Below are positions 10,330 through 23,083 of a stretch of 64,000 nucleotides of DNA, piece after piece. The notes under the pieces are model-generated. The model was given only the letters and a program-made list of their open reading frames with translations. It made no database searches and had not been told where the DNA came from. A program made the translations under genes and the position numbers. The stretch comes from Oxytricha trifallax (Eukaryota > Ciliophora > Spirotrichea > Sporadotrichida > Oxytrichidae). Every line of letters begins with the position of its first letter. Position 1 is the stretch's first letter. The stretch is taken from NCBI GenBank assembly GCA_000711775.1, contig ARYC01000080.1, positions 1-64,000 of the forward strand, in the 5' to 3' direction.

Positions 10330-13300
10330 TCAGCAAGTTCAATCTTCTCCTTAGCTCTTCAATCCACTCGAGTCCATAGTTTGGCCTGATTTTCTTCTTC
10401 TGAGGATTGCCACTATTCTTATTAAAGATAGGAGCAGAGTTGTTAATTAGTTCAAGCGTTTTCCTGAACTGTTCAATAGAATGCTCTTCTTAATACTCTT
10501 CATCTTCTTCTGAGCTATTTTGCTGTTGAATTTAGCTCAGATTCATTTCACCTTTTTGAGATGCTTGAGATTACCCTTAGTTGCCTTATGAATTCCGTTT
10601 TTGTTAAGTAGAAGTCTAAGCTGATCGCTGTTAATTACTGGTCTGCATGTCATTCTACTTATCCTACTTAGGTGGAGTCTTTCTGTCATTGTTCTGTTAA
10701 TTTGAAAAATCAGAAGCATTCTGTTGTTAAGATTGATAAACAACACTGTTTTCATCCTATTCTCCAGTTGGTGACTGAGTCTGGCCACCTTTTTTCTTTG
10801 CTTTCTTTTTATTTTTCTTGGGTGCTTGTACCTGACTTTGAGTTGCTGGAGCAATGTTACTAGGTTAAGTATTACCACCGGACTTTCTGTTGCTCTAATC
10901 AACCCCACTGATGTAGTTAACTAGATCGTCCAAATCCATTTACTGCAATTTCTAAGTGATTTCATTTTGCACTGGGTTTTGTGGATTTTGCTAAACTTAA
11001 GAATTTGCCATGGCATTTTTTTTGTTTCTCTTTCTATTTCTTCTTCGTTAGTTATCGTTCAAGCAATCTTAAGTGAACTATTGAGTAGGGTTTTGTTATT
11101 GCTATTGCTACTATTGAGGTCTTTGCTACTGCTGTGGCTAAGAATATTAAGTTTACTGGTTTTGGTTTTAGTTCTACTGTTGCTACTACTAGGGCTATTG
11201 TTGATTTTGCTATTGCTACTGCTTCTTGTTCTCTAATAATAAATGAGTAAACATAAGAAATAATTAGGATGATGCTTACTTTGAGACTGTAGCTATAGAA
11301 CTTCCTTAGTGTTCAAACTGATATTCCTAGCTTGCAAGTTAAAATCAAAAGTACTCTTATAGTTCTTTCTGAACTTTTCATATTAATCATCTTGCATGTT
11401 AAGACCAGTTTTAATTTCTCTAATTTTATCTAGATACAAAGATAATTGATCAGATCCCTATTTTCTCTGAAGTGCCTCATGGCCCTTTAAAAACAAATAA
11501 ATTAAGTTAAAAAGAAATAGTCTATTTAAATTTAGCATAAATTATTTAGAGCCCTCATTGATAATTTCTCTGATGATAGGGTTAGATATAACTTTCTTAT
11601 TATATAATTAGTAATGAACCTTCCTGAAGATGGTTACAGCTGTGGGTGGATTGAAATTTAAGTATGTCAAAATTTGAAGCCACATGTCTTCCAACAAGTC
11701 AGTATTAAATACTATTAAAATTAATAAATATTAACACCTTTACCTCTCTTCATTTTTATTTGATAGCAATATTAAGCTTAAAGAGCTCAAAATACTCTCC
11801 GATAGCAGAGAGTACCTCATCATATCTCGCCTTTTCATCTTGGTACTTTGTCACATGAATACAGAAGGGTTTCTGTGAGTTGGTACCTTAAGAATCTGTT
11901 TGAGTTTGCTAAGAAGGTGTGGTTTACTACTACTAGTTTGAAGATTAATTTTCGGAATTTTAAACAGCGTCCTTTAGAACAGTCTCAATCAATTTGTAGT
12001 CTTTGGCATCCTTGGTAAGCTTGTCTCTCACTTGATCGATAATCTCTGATATCTTTCTCTTAAACAAGTCCATCAACTGCATGGGATTCAAGCCAAAGTA
12101 TTTCAATTACCAAGACAGCTAAAAAGGCATTGTAATTCAAGATTAAAGACAAACTTACATTATCAATGATGATCTTGTATTCCTTGACAAATTCCTGAGG
12201 ACTTTTGCCATTATACAGATGAATCAGCATGTTTGTAAGTTGCTGCTCGAGCTCATCCTTTTTCTTAGCTCTTATCTTATTCTGCTTTTCCTGCTCTAAA
12301 AGTATTTATAACTTCAAGATTGGACTTACAAGTCATTTATTGCTGCTATTGCTGTACATTATTTGGCTCTGTGAAGTTGTTGTTTTGAGCACTCTACGGA
12401 TGATACTGCTATTATTGTTGTTGCTACTAATTCTACTGCTAATTTTGTTGGTATTAAACCTAATTCTGTTACTGCTGCTGTTGTTGTTAGTATTATTGCT
12501 GCTACTACTAAATCTAATTACCATCAACAGATGGTTGCTGCTATGGATTTTACTTCATGTTTTGCTAATTCTGTTGGAAATGTTGCTAAAAGTGCTGTTG
12601 ATAATGCTACTGGAAATGCTGCTGATAGTGCTACTGCATCTACTGTGGATTAGCTTATTGGCCATTGTTGTTTGGATTGTTTTGATAAAAAGCTGCAGCT
12701 GCAACCTGACTCATCATCATCATTTCCTGCTGCATGTGCTAGTCCATGAACATCTAATGGTCTTCACACAGCTCTGAAACACTGGTTGTCTGGCTCTAGT
12801 TGCAATGTAGGGAGTTGGCGTCACCATTTGCACTGAAGGAGAGGGTATCAGAGCCATCATATTCAACATAGTTGGCGCCAACACTCATGTCACCGTCGTC
12901 ATCAGATTCATCCATATCTTCCTCCTCATCACACTCGTCTTCCTCTTCGTCTTCATCCAAGTCGTCCTCGTCATCCTCGTCTCCTTCTTCAAGTCCATTT
13001 ACCCATTAATATTTATAAGTCATTATTATTAAACTTATGACATGATCTATTGGGTCCCTCTATGTATTGGTCCTCTTCCTCATCATCAGTATTCTCTTGG
13101 TAATTATTTTGTAACAAACTGTCATCCAAATTGGCATTGGCATTCTTGTCATATCCCTGATGATTTTGATGTTATTACTGATGCACAATTTCCCCATTCT
13201 TAATCCTGAAATTGGGCTCCACTTAATTAACATCTGCGTTCTCATCGTACACTTGATCTGTATGCTGGGGATGCAGCTCTTCCTTTAATTCCTCATCAGA

Positions 13301-13725
13301 CAAGTACTATTGCTGTTTAATGGTGCCTGTCTTTTTGTTGTGGGGATTATTTTCATTATTAAAATTATTGTGTGGATATTACTGCTGCTGCTATTACTGA
13401 TTATTAGCACCCTGCACATACTTAATTAAATAATTTTCATTTAAATATACTGCTAGGATTTTTGTTGTTGGTTATGCTAATTATTTTTATTATAACCATT
13501 TTAATTGTCTGAGCTGTTCTGTTTGACTGAGTTGTTATTTTGATGCTGCTTCTAAGAAGTTTAGCAATAAATGAATTCACTTAAATATTTGTATATAGGG
13601 TATATTAATTTGTTAAGTTTGAGAGTAAATGGGTTGATTTTGTTGTGAAATTGGTTGATTGGTTCCCTCGTTCTCTTGCTTTTAGTGCTACTGTCAATTT
13701 TATCTCTGTGACTCAATAAACTCAT
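10330..13725 (-). CDS. Large Gln/Asn-rich protein, multi-exon, family not recognised
   Basis: Probable start ATG at 13725-13723 (MSLLSHRDKIDSSTKSKR). Reading on: Asn/Gln-rich segment; a very acidic block near 12870-13000 (EEGDEDDEDDLDEDEEEDE); long mixed CAA/CAG/TAA/TAG Gln tracts at 12360-12700; a better-ordered region with IHLYNGKSPQEFVKEYKIII and NPMQLMDLFKRKISEIIDQV; GEYFELFKLNIAIK; EIKTGLNMQDDQYEKFRKNY; a second Gln/Asn tract at 11080-11240; then a Lys-rich patch (KKNKKKAKKK) and the end IRPNYGLEWIEELRRRLN. A 40-nt intron GTAAGTTT...TTTTAG (about 12120-12160) and an IES with pointer GGGC (about 11480-11560) rejoin the frame. The plus-strand poly-Leu readings are shadows of these Gln tracts. 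The 3' end is uncertain. It could be two genes. Confidence 0.6.
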
Positions 13726-15081
13726 GATCTATAGAACATGTTTAATCTACATTCTATTGGTTACCTTGATATGATTAGACCTGAGCAGCTGCTGTGGTAT
13801 TTCTATTAACTACTTGTTCCTGCTGTTGCTGCTGAATAATAATAGTAATAATATATAATAACAATTGTGCTGAGTTTGAGCATGGGCTTATTACTTTTGA
13901 GTCTTGTATTATTCCTTATTAACTCTGTTCTTGCCTTTCATTATTATTGATTGTTTAAATTAAAAATACAATTTATTATATCTTCCCCATATCTTCACTC
14001 TTTTTTGCAATTAAACTTTGAATTTCCATCATGATTCCATGTTAATTATTACTAACAAAATGTTTTAGTTAATAAATAAGGAACTTATTCGATTACGAAA
14101 ATTTATATTTTTTATCCAAAGCTTATTGAGAAAATTTATTCATGAATTATTGAAGTAAAATTATCCTTAAATTATAAGGTAGTTAAATATTTTCTGATAA
14201 ACATTCAAAATAAATATTGATAATTCATTATACTTTGTAATATTTTATTTTGATCATTTTTACTTATTATTATTTATTTTTAGAAATTACCCAAACTCTT
14301 TTTCATATTTTAATTATAATTTTTATTTTATATTATATATACATAACTAATTTGATGAATACATGCGAATAAACTCTAAAAATATAAAAAACTTACTTAT
14401 TAAAAAATGCAATAGTTTTAATAAATAATAATTTGAATTATAATAATCAAAAAGTTTAAAAGTTAACATTTATTTATCAAGTTAATGATTTCTAGGAAAA
14501 TTCTCGGATAATATATTAGGCAGAAAACACCAAGGTTTGCCGCTTAAATCGCCTTTAATTCACATAGAATTCATTAGTTTTATGTGCAAAAAGTTCAATA
14601 CATGCATGTGAATGCTAAAGAAACTTAAGATCAGAAAATTATAATTAAATATTTCTAGTTTTCTATATGATACACTTTATTATAAATTTAGTGAAAATAC
14701 TTTAGAATATTTTATTAAATTAGATTTAAGGTTAAGAATTAAAAATATTTTTACTTGTTTTAATTTAGCATCAAAACTATAAATAGTCTGGTGGTAGACT
14801 TATAAAATTTTATTTAGTTAAGCTATAAAGGTTCTTATATAAAAACTGCGTGTAACAAATTACTCTTTAGATTTTATATATTTCCCAATAATATCAATGA
14901 TAATGAAATTAATGAATTAATTTAAGTATAGTTAAAGAATAAATAAGAGAAAATAATTGTTAAATTTATGTTTTTTTCTCGATAACTTGACTATTTTACA
15001 TTAGTTAAAAAAATACCACTTTTTAAATTTATTTTTTTAATTAAAATTCAAAGGAATCCATCACATTAATCATGTTAAAAG
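13726..15081. other. AT-rich intergenic region
   Basis: After about 250 bp of Gln-codon-like sequence on the minus strand (13780-13950: CAGCAGCAACAGC and TAATAATA tracts, perhaps a 5' part of the Gln-rich gene), the rest is extremely A/T-rich with no ORF, repeat or RNA gene that I can support. Confidence 0.4.
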
Positions 15082-16741
15082 ATGCCATTTCACAAAGAGG
15101 GAGATAAGTTATTCACAATTGAGCCCTTAAGCTACGAGAACTTCGATGAGACAGCCAGAATATTGACTAAGGTTTTTGTAGAAAGAGAGGTCATAGTTAA
15201 AATATTGGAGACTACATTCGATGAATTTCATGTTTTTGTGTAAGCAGGGAAAGATCAATGGATACAGTAGAACCTTAAATAAAATTTTCATTAAATTGAT
15301 TTTATATAGAAATTATAAAAGTAAAATAAACTGGTATATTATTTGAGCAATAATTAACTAGTATAAATTTGAACCTAAGCTGGGTTGTTAAAAATCAAGA
15401 AGATTAAGTGGTTGGCCTAATGATTAATGAAGACAAAAACATTGATAAATATGTATATATATTATGATCTATAAATTAGTATATATTGAGGCTATGGATT
15501 CACTTCCACCAAAGGTAGATAAAATATTTGAAGTTTTTGAAAAAGGACACCATCTGGTTGATCAATCGCAATAATTTATAATTTTTTTCTAAATATATTT
15601 ATAAACAATGTTTTTTTTATACTATTTATAAGTCTGATATGAAATATATAGCGGTAGGAAATCAATACAAATGTAATAGTGAAATTTCAACACTGCAATG
15701 TTTTCTTAATAGAAAATTAGAAGTTCTTTAATGTTCTTTTTGTTTATGATTGCTATGAGTGAATAAAAGAATTGTAAACCATTTTAAAATTTAGTGATTA
15801 TAATATTATTTAAATCGCTAATTATTCAAGAAAATAATGGAGTCGTTGGAACTTAACTTCATCTGCTATTGAAGAATAACTTATATATTTATGAAGTATG
15901 ATTTGACACTTAAAACAATTTAAAAACAAAGCAATATAAATAAATAAGTGTATTTCATAATTTTGAAATTTGATGCAATCTGATATATTTAAAATTTAAA
16001 ATTTAAATTATCTTTATTATTAATTGCATAATAATGCTTGCAGTTGAAGATAAGTACAAAGGAATGAATTTTGGAGAGAAAATTATGTAATATAGTATAT
16101 AAAATGCGATTGACAAAGGTTTTAATTATAAAATTATAAATATTATATAATTGGTTACTAAGAAGCGTTTGCAGAATAAAAACACAAAAATATATTAACA
16201 ATAAATATTATCGTAAGGCATAGATAATAATAATTCAATTCTTTTAGCAATGTAAGATAATTTCTTCGAATTTTTATAAATTGCATGTATAAACAAATTT
16301 TTCATGTTTATTATAACCGATACAAAATTTCATAGAATTTGTTTGTATTTTTTATATTAATGAAATAAAACATGATAACAAATTATTTTATACTGATAAC
16401 TTCTTATTTAGGAAGAATTTGTAAATTAATTAAATTAATAAAATTATCTACAAGGGTTTCTGGTGTAAATGTTCATCATCAGGTTCAGCCTATCTATTGG
16501 AAAATAAATTCGGATTCACAACTGCTTCAAAATTATCTTATAAAGCATTGCTTGAAGAATTAAATTCCAGCTAGAAAACTATAGATTTTGCAACAATGAT
16601 GGTATATAATTATAAATTTTTTATTAAATAATTTTAATTATTATTTATCTACAAATAAATAAATTATAATAATTATTATTATTAATGTTCAGAGGAAAAG
16701 AACCAGCACTCACAATATAATATTTAAGGCTTAAGAAATGA
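15082..16741 (+). CDS. GNAT-like acetyltransferase paralogue 1, IES-rich
   Basis: MPFHKEGDKLFTIEPLSYENF... to TGA 16739-16741 (RGKEPALTIQYLRLKK). Coding blocks line up one by one with paralogue 3: 15082-15270 (EREVIVKILE...), 15370-15450 (LSWVVKNQEDQVVGLMINED), 15480-15570 (DSLPPKVDKIFEVFE), 15835-15870, 16030-16135 (VEDKYKGMNFGEKIM), 16460-16605 (GSAYLLENKFGFTTASKLSYK) and 16685-16741. The intervening 70-350-bp stretches are almost pure A/T and should be IESs; I did not fix every pointer. The KGMNFGEK block corresponds to the acetyl-CoA-binding motif A of GNATs (Q/RxxGxG/A), but its Gly spacing is weak, so catalysis is unproven. The substrate is unknown. Confidence 0.65.
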
Positions 16742-18034
16742 GAATAAACTATTTATCATACAATAAAGTATTTTTAATGAGAGATATGATAAATTGAAAG
16801 ATTATTGTAATAAATTGTTTTTTAATTTTGTAATATCTCAATGTAATTGAATTAAAAATTCAATTGAATAATATGGAAATTGATTTAAAATTAACTAAAT
16901 TTTAAGGTCAAAAAATTAGTTAAATGTGCAAATTTTAATTAATTTTTTATTTATTTTTATCATAATATAAAATTATTTTATAATATTATTACAAACATAA
17001 AGAACAATTAATGTCGCATTACAAATTACTAAATTGCTTATAAAATTTCTTGTGATAAAAAAAGATTTATCTCTGTTGAATTTACTAAAGTTTATAATTT
17101 TAAACTTTTGTTCATTAGCATTTTATAATAAATTAAGTTATTTTTTGAAACTTTACTGACCTTGGTTTTATATAATTTTTATAAATTTATAATTATAACT
17201 AAAAAATGACTATAAATTAATTCTACGACACTGTTTTTTTTATTTTTGTTGACAAATAAAGCATTACTAAAATAATAATATTTTTAATAAATTATTAATA
17301 AGGATTTTAAATTATCCTAAAAATTTTATTTTTTTAATGAAATTATTATTTTTCTTATAAGAAAAAGAGATAATATATAAAAAATTTGAATGAAAAATAA
17401 CAAAATTTGGGGGAGGAAGTTTCCTGCACCGGTTTATGATAAAAAAAAAATTTTAGGGAAGTTTCCTGCACTCTTTTAAATTTTTTAAATTTTTATTTTT
17501 TTAATTAAATTAATTTTTATAAAAACTATCAACAAACTTCAGTACTAATTTCAATATTTAAGTATACTTTAATTTTTTAATCAATAGTCAATATCTCTCT
17601 TCAGATTCCAACAACTCTGACATTTTTCATCTAATATTTATAGGTTCTGTTATAGTAATTCCAAATATTTTATCCAATTTTTATTGAAATTCTGATTGAA
17701 TTTTTCTTGTTCTTACCATGCCTTTATAATGTTAGACTATATTTTCTTTAACTACTTCAATGATGAGCGATATGCTCTTAATATTTAATGGGTAAAAAAA
17801 TATTAATTTTGTTAATTTATGTCAAAAGGAAACTTCCTCGAGTGCAGGAAACTTCCCCCCCCAAAATTTGTATATTATTTCAAGTTTATTAGAACATTTT
17901 AATTTATTTTTGAATTTGATCCTTTTTTATAATTTAATATAAATACATATACATCATCATATCCAAATTATTCATTAACTATTCTTTTATTAAAAAGCTT
18001 TTGAAAATAATATTAAACTTTATAGAAAATCTTA
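16742..18034. other. AT-rich spacer holding element copy 2
   Basis: No gene seen outside the element at 17410-17861. 16780-17390 is extremely A/T-rich with no repeat structure that I can define. Confidence 0.5.
17410..17861. mobile_element. Short element with G-rich ends, copy 2
   Basis: Left end GGGGAGGAAGTTTCCTGCAC with a second GGGAAGTTTCCTGCACTC at about 17457; right end GTGCAGGAAACTTCCCCCCC. Direct repeats CAAAATTTG flank it at 17401-17409 and 17862-17870 and look like a target duplication or a pointer. The body is similar to copy 1. Non-coding, so likely non-autonomous. Confidence 0.8.
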
Positions 18035-18963
18035 ATGGAAAGCCAAGATTTTAAAGTTGGATATCTTAACGAAGAAAATTTTGATGAGGTTTGTGAGCTT
18101 ATGACTAAGATCTTCACAGACTATATTGTATAAACAGTATTATAGCTTTATAATTGGTGAGAATACTTGGATTTGTAACAATAATTTTTTAAAATTTAAA
18201 GAATAACGCACTGTCCTTTATCTGCAAAATTAAGTACGATGACTACAGAGCTTACTTCTAGGCTCATAGGCAGTCATGGCTCTTGCAGAATCTAAGCCCA
18301 GTTGTTACAAACGTAGATGGTAAAGTAATCGGCGTCTGCATCTTGGAAGATTTTAACATGACTTTGATGGATCCAAATGTCAAATTGCCTGAAGGAATTT
18401 TGAAGTAATCAAATTATTATCACTCAATGTTTGTTAAATGTGAGGTAAGACCTGCTGAACCTAAACTATAATTGGAGATAAATTAATTAAACTCATTTCT
18501 ATATAATTTATAATTAATTTCATAGTATTTTAAACTTGAGACTGCGATTGGTGAAACTTTACATGGTGCTTTTTGCGCTGTAGATCTCGCTTACATGAGA
18601 CAGGGTATCGCTGAATTATTAGCTGTGAAAACACTAGAGATAGCTAAGTCACATGGATTTAATATTATTCTCCCCTACTATACATAATTTTTAAAAGTAC
18701 TGCTATTAAATCTATATTCATAATCTCGATTTAAAGAGATCATAGCGATTGCTGACTCCCCAGGCTCATAGTATATCAGTGTGAAAAAGTCTGGTTATTC
18801 TGTTATTCATGAAGAAAATTTGCTGGACTTCTTGAATTCCAGAGAAGTCACAGATGATTAAGTTGCTAATAGTTTTGAAAAGGAGGCTATTGCGTAAAAT
18901 GTATAAAAGATATTCAGAAGCTAAGAGCCTACTATTCAGATAGTTAGGAAACTGATCGAATGA
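18035..18963 (+). CDS. GNAT-like acetyltransferase paralogue 2
   Basis: ATG 18035 (MESQDFKVGYLNEENFDEV) to TGA 18961-18963. Much more compact than its neighbours: three short A/T-rich gaps (about 18140-18205, 18445-18525 and 18690-18735) against many long ones in paralogues 1 and 3. The core reads FCAVDLAYMRQGIAELLAVK, a good GNAT motif A (hydrophobic strand, then RQGIA for the pyrophosphate loop of acetyl-CoA), followed by TLEIAKSHGFNIIL and SPGSQYISVKKSGYS, the usual motif B region. This makes it the best candidate for an active enzyme of the three. Acetyl group acceptor unknown; small-molecule amines or protein N-termini are both possible. Confidence 0.75.
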
Positions 18964-19504
18964 AATTAAATCATATAAAAAACTAGAATAAAAACTTAAT
19001 AGAATTATTTATTTAATGATTTTAACGCCTGAATTTTCAAAATTTATTGAATACTCTTATTAAATACCCATTGGTAAAGATATTTTTAAATAATTTAAAT
19101 ACTTAAATTTAATTATTTGTCAATTTTAAAAATAAAATTTCCATATATTTGTAATCACTAATATATTAATTTAATTTAACTAAATTGCAAAATTTGTATA
19201 TTATTTGTGTATAATTTTTAAACAAAAATTATGGAAAATATATTATAAACAAATATTCATCATGATTATTGATTTTAAAACATTACAAAGTATTAAAATT
19301 TATCTCAATTTATAGATCTAAATTTTTTTAAATAAATTAAAAATATTCTAAGTGAACGATTATTTTTTATTATAAATATATATGTTGAATTAATTAGAAA
19401 TTGTCTGCAATTTTGAAGAAAAAAAAATATTTAAACTACATTTGATTTTTCAGATATTTATTTCGATAATTACCATATTATATATTAAATCCAAAAAGAT
19501 AAAA
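18964..19504. other. AT-rich intergenic region
   Basis: No ORF, repeat or RNA gene seen between paralogues 2 and 3. Confidence 0.5.
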
Positions 19505-22500
19505 ATGTTAGCAAAAGACACAAGTCCCTCGATTTCACAATCTAAGCAAAATCTTCATTAATATGGGGATTCACAGTTTACATTTGAGCGCTTAAGCAAT
19601 GATAATTTTGATGAGGCAGCCTTTCTTTTATCAAAAATATTTTCAGAAAGAGAGGTAATTGATATTATAGTCGAACTGCCTTTTGAAGAGCAATTGTCAT
19701 TTGTTCAAACAGGCAAAGATTCTTGGATTTCCCAGAATCTAATAATTTTATTATTAGGTATTACTATAAAAATAATATGTGGGGGATGATATGTTATAAA
19801 AAATAAATAAACACCTTAAAAAAAGAGTAATTATTAATAATTAAATAAAATTTAAATCTAAGTTGGGTTATTAAAGATCAAGATAATAAAGTAGTGGGTA
19901 TTATGTTAAATGAAGATAAGAACATAATTATAAATTAAAATTTTATATAGAACATAGTGGCTATAGATTCACAATAGTCCAATATCATTTTAATTCATTT
20001 CATGTGTTTTAATTTTGATAGGTTTATATTTAATTTCACATAATAATAATGAAAATGAAATCTAGAATTTCTAGTGAAATTTATAATAAAAAATTACAAT
20101 AAATTTTGAACATAAGAAGAATAAGATATTCAATTATAGAAATAAATCTTTCTTCTACCAATTTAAATTTCTCTATTTTTCCATTTTTTACATATAATAA
20201 TTAAAATTTAATCATATAACCTAACCCCAAATTAATAAATCTAAAAATATTTTGAAATAAAACTTTAACCTAAAACAATTCTTCAATAAAAATCATATTT
20301 TTATAATGATTTTATTTAGGGGTTAGATTCCCCTCCTTCACCTAAAGTTATCAAAATATATGATGTTATGTAACAAGCATATAATCTTGTTGACAACTCG
20401 CATAAAAATGATATATATAAATTAATTAATTGTATATCACAAATATATTGATATTATGAATAATATAATTACAAGAATTTATTAAACTATTATTATATAT
20501 TAAATAGTTAGATTATATTAATACAAATTTATAGTAAGTAAATAACTCAGGTAAGGTGATTAATTAATATGGAACTAATTAATTATTTATTAGTAGAAAT
20601 GGAGTTTGTAAGCAAGTTAAGCATGACGATCATGTTGAAGATTTACCACTTTTTGACTTGGAGCAGTTCTTGGAGTTCATACGATGAGTTCAACAGAATC
20701 GATATTAAAGTAAGTACCTACTCATTCTACTGTGTATAGGGGACCAATGACTGAAGAGCCTGATCAGTGACCAGACATGCATATGTAGTGATCCAAGCTA
20801 GAGGCAAGAGATCCTTCGCCGGTGACAACGATTGGCGGGTGGTGGGGTTCGAACCAGGCTCCTCCAGCAACATGGCGTGGTGGCCACACCCTCGCTGCCT
20901 GGTCACTGATCTAAAAATTGATATTATATATTCATTCATTTAAAACTAATTAATCCAATTTAATTTTTTTTCAATTAAATAATATAACGAATTAATTTTA
21001 TAAAATTTTATCGTTTAATTATAAGTGAATTATTTTTATCGCAAATTATAGAAGAAAACAAAGGCGTAATTGGAGCTTAATTTCACTTGCTATTATTAAA
21101 ATATATTTAATTATTTATTAGTTATTTTTCTTATTTTGTTAAATTTGTTGAAGAATGTTTCATAAAAATGCTTTTAATTAAATATAATTTTAAGTAACAT
21201 GTTTAGAAATTTTATTCATAAATTTTCTAAAATCTACTCTATAACAAATAAAACTTAGTTTGACTTTTATAAAATATATCATTTTCTGATACAATTAAAA
21301 AATTATATATTTTACAAGAGATCTAACTCTATATTATATTATAAATAAATAATTACGAAAATATTTTAATAAGCAATAATGGTGGCAGTAGATGATAAAT
21401 GCAAAGGAATGAAGTTATGTGAGAAATTAATTGAAATTAGCATTTAAGATGCAGCAGAAAAAGGTTTCAATATTTATAATTAAATATAATTTAATAATTG
21501 GTTTTTAAGAAATCTTTTCAGAATTAAAACTGCAAACTCTAACATAATTAAAACGTAATAAAATTGTTTATTTATTTGATTGAAAATTTTATAAAACAAT
21601 TTACATTATGATTGTAAATTAGGCAGAGAGGATTTTAATAGCGTTTGATAAAATTATCATGATTATACCAGTACATTTAATTCAAATGTAGTTGACTGGG
21701 AGAGAATTGAGTTGGTCCTAAAGTTGTCTGTTATCAAATATGAGTCAAATATACAATTCTACTAATAATATAATATTTTTTAAATAAATAGGAAAGGAAG
21801 TTGAAACAATTATAGTATATAAAAAGTTCAACTATCGAGGCAAAAGGTAGATTAGATTATAATAATTAAAGATAACCTTTTTCAAAAATTATTTACATAA
21901 ATCTGATAAAATTCAGAGAGATTGTAGATTGCCTAATTTTTAGATTATACTTCCTTATCAATTCATTCTGTTTTTTATTACTAATAGCTTAAGTCAAAAG
22001 TATTTATAATTATTATTTTTAAAACAGCTATATAAATATAATGAATAACTGAAATAGCAAAACAATACTCTAATTTATTTAAAATAGAGATTATTAATGT
22101 ACATCCCCAGGTTCAGCATATGTCATGGAGAAAAAACTTGGGTTTAAACCAATCTCAGTTTTGCCTTATGAAGCTTTATTTAAAGAATTGAATTCATCAC
22201 AGGAAATAAGAGATTTTGCAACAATGATGTTAAAATATATATTAAAAAATTAATGTTATAAAATTATACAAAAAATTATTATAAATTTAAAACTTTCGTA
22301 TTATTGCTGTTGCAAATAATTTAAGATTAAGTTAATAAAAATTTAAATTGTTGTATTTTTAATAAGATAGGAAGTTATATCATTTGTTTTAAGATCAAAT
22401 AAACTATAATATAGGGAATTAAAAAAACTTTTCTAATAATAATATAATTCTTTTCATTGCTAGTATTTTAGAGCGATGGAAATTATCATGAAAAAAGTAA

Positions 22501-22697
22501 TATTAATTTATTTTAATTCCTTAATAAAAGTGTCTAAGATCTTCATGCTAATAAATTAAAAAATTGAAATAAATGTTTTAATTTAAAAAAATTTTACAAT
22601 TATAGTAATTCTTATGTTCAGAGAAGAATAACCAGCTCTTAAAATTTAATATTTAAGACTCTCACCATAAGAGAAGAAAGTAATTGATAACATTTGA
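19505..22697 (+). CDS. GNAT-like acetyltransferase paralogue 3, heavily interrupted
   Basis: ATG 19505 (MLAKDTSPSISQSKQ) to TGA 22695-22697. Coding blocks: 19505-19745 (FDEAAFLLSKIFSEREV), 19855-19935 (LSWVIKDQDNKVVGIMLNED), 20320-20400 (SPPSPKVIKIYDVM), 21050-21110, 21385-21480 (VDDKCKGMKLCEKLI), 22100-22230 (SPGSAYVMEKKLGFKPISVL), 22612-22697. These match paralogue 1 in order and spacing, so the gene spans about 3.2 kb for some 700 coding nt. One of the gaps contains a SINE-like sequence (20735-20912). The CoA-binding loop is poor (KGMKLCEK), as in paralogue 1. Confidence 0.65.
20735..20912 (-). mobile_element. tRNA-derived SINE-like insert
   Basis: A G+C-rich island of about 180 bp in very A/T-rich surroundings. 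On the minus strand it contains GGTTCGAACCC (plus strand 20846-20856), a perfect RNA polymerase III box B, with GTGGCCACCACGCC about 35 nt upstream where a box A would lie. The island is bounded by inverted GATCAGTGACCAG (20762-20774) and CTGGTCACTGATC (20899-20911). It lies inside paralogue 3 in a stretch that must be removed. A decayed tRNA gene is the alternative; I cannot fold a full cloverleaf. Confidence 0.5.
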
Positions 22698-22749
22698 AGT
22701 AAACTCAATTTAAGTAATTGAATAGATATGTTTGTTTTATTCTAAGATT

Positions 22750-22787
<38 letters not shown>

Positions 22788-23083
22788 ATTACTATTTAAT
22801 ACTCAACATAATTGAATTAATGAATACACAATCTATTAATAATAAATAAAATATATTCAGTTGCGTTAATTTATTTAAAAATATTTTTTGAAGACATATG
22901 ATGCTTATTAGTTCAAACTTTTTTAACAGGTTATTACTTAATATTGAGTATTTCTAATTATTATTAGATTTTAAGTCAATATTTATAAAATTTCAACTTT
23001 ATGTTGAAATTAAAAAAAAATTTTCTATCTAAATAATTTTTCAATTAGAATTAGCGTATTTAATTAAGTCCATAAAAAATTTC
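22698..23083. other. AT-rich spacer with (AT)n microsatellite
   Basis: A run of about 14 AT dinucleotides lies at 22755-22783. No gene seen. Convergent genes end on both sides. Confidence 0.6.

Noticed and set aside
10967..12777. Plus-strand poly-leucine ORFs at 10967-11236 and 12229-12777
   Set aside because: They are antisense shadows of minus-strand Gln/Asn tracts (CAG/CAA/TAA/TAG runs) in the Gln-rich gene.
20727..20939. Minus-strand 70-residue ORF over the SINE-like island
   Set aside because: It simply follows the G+C-rich island; a box B and inverted ends explain it better than a protein.
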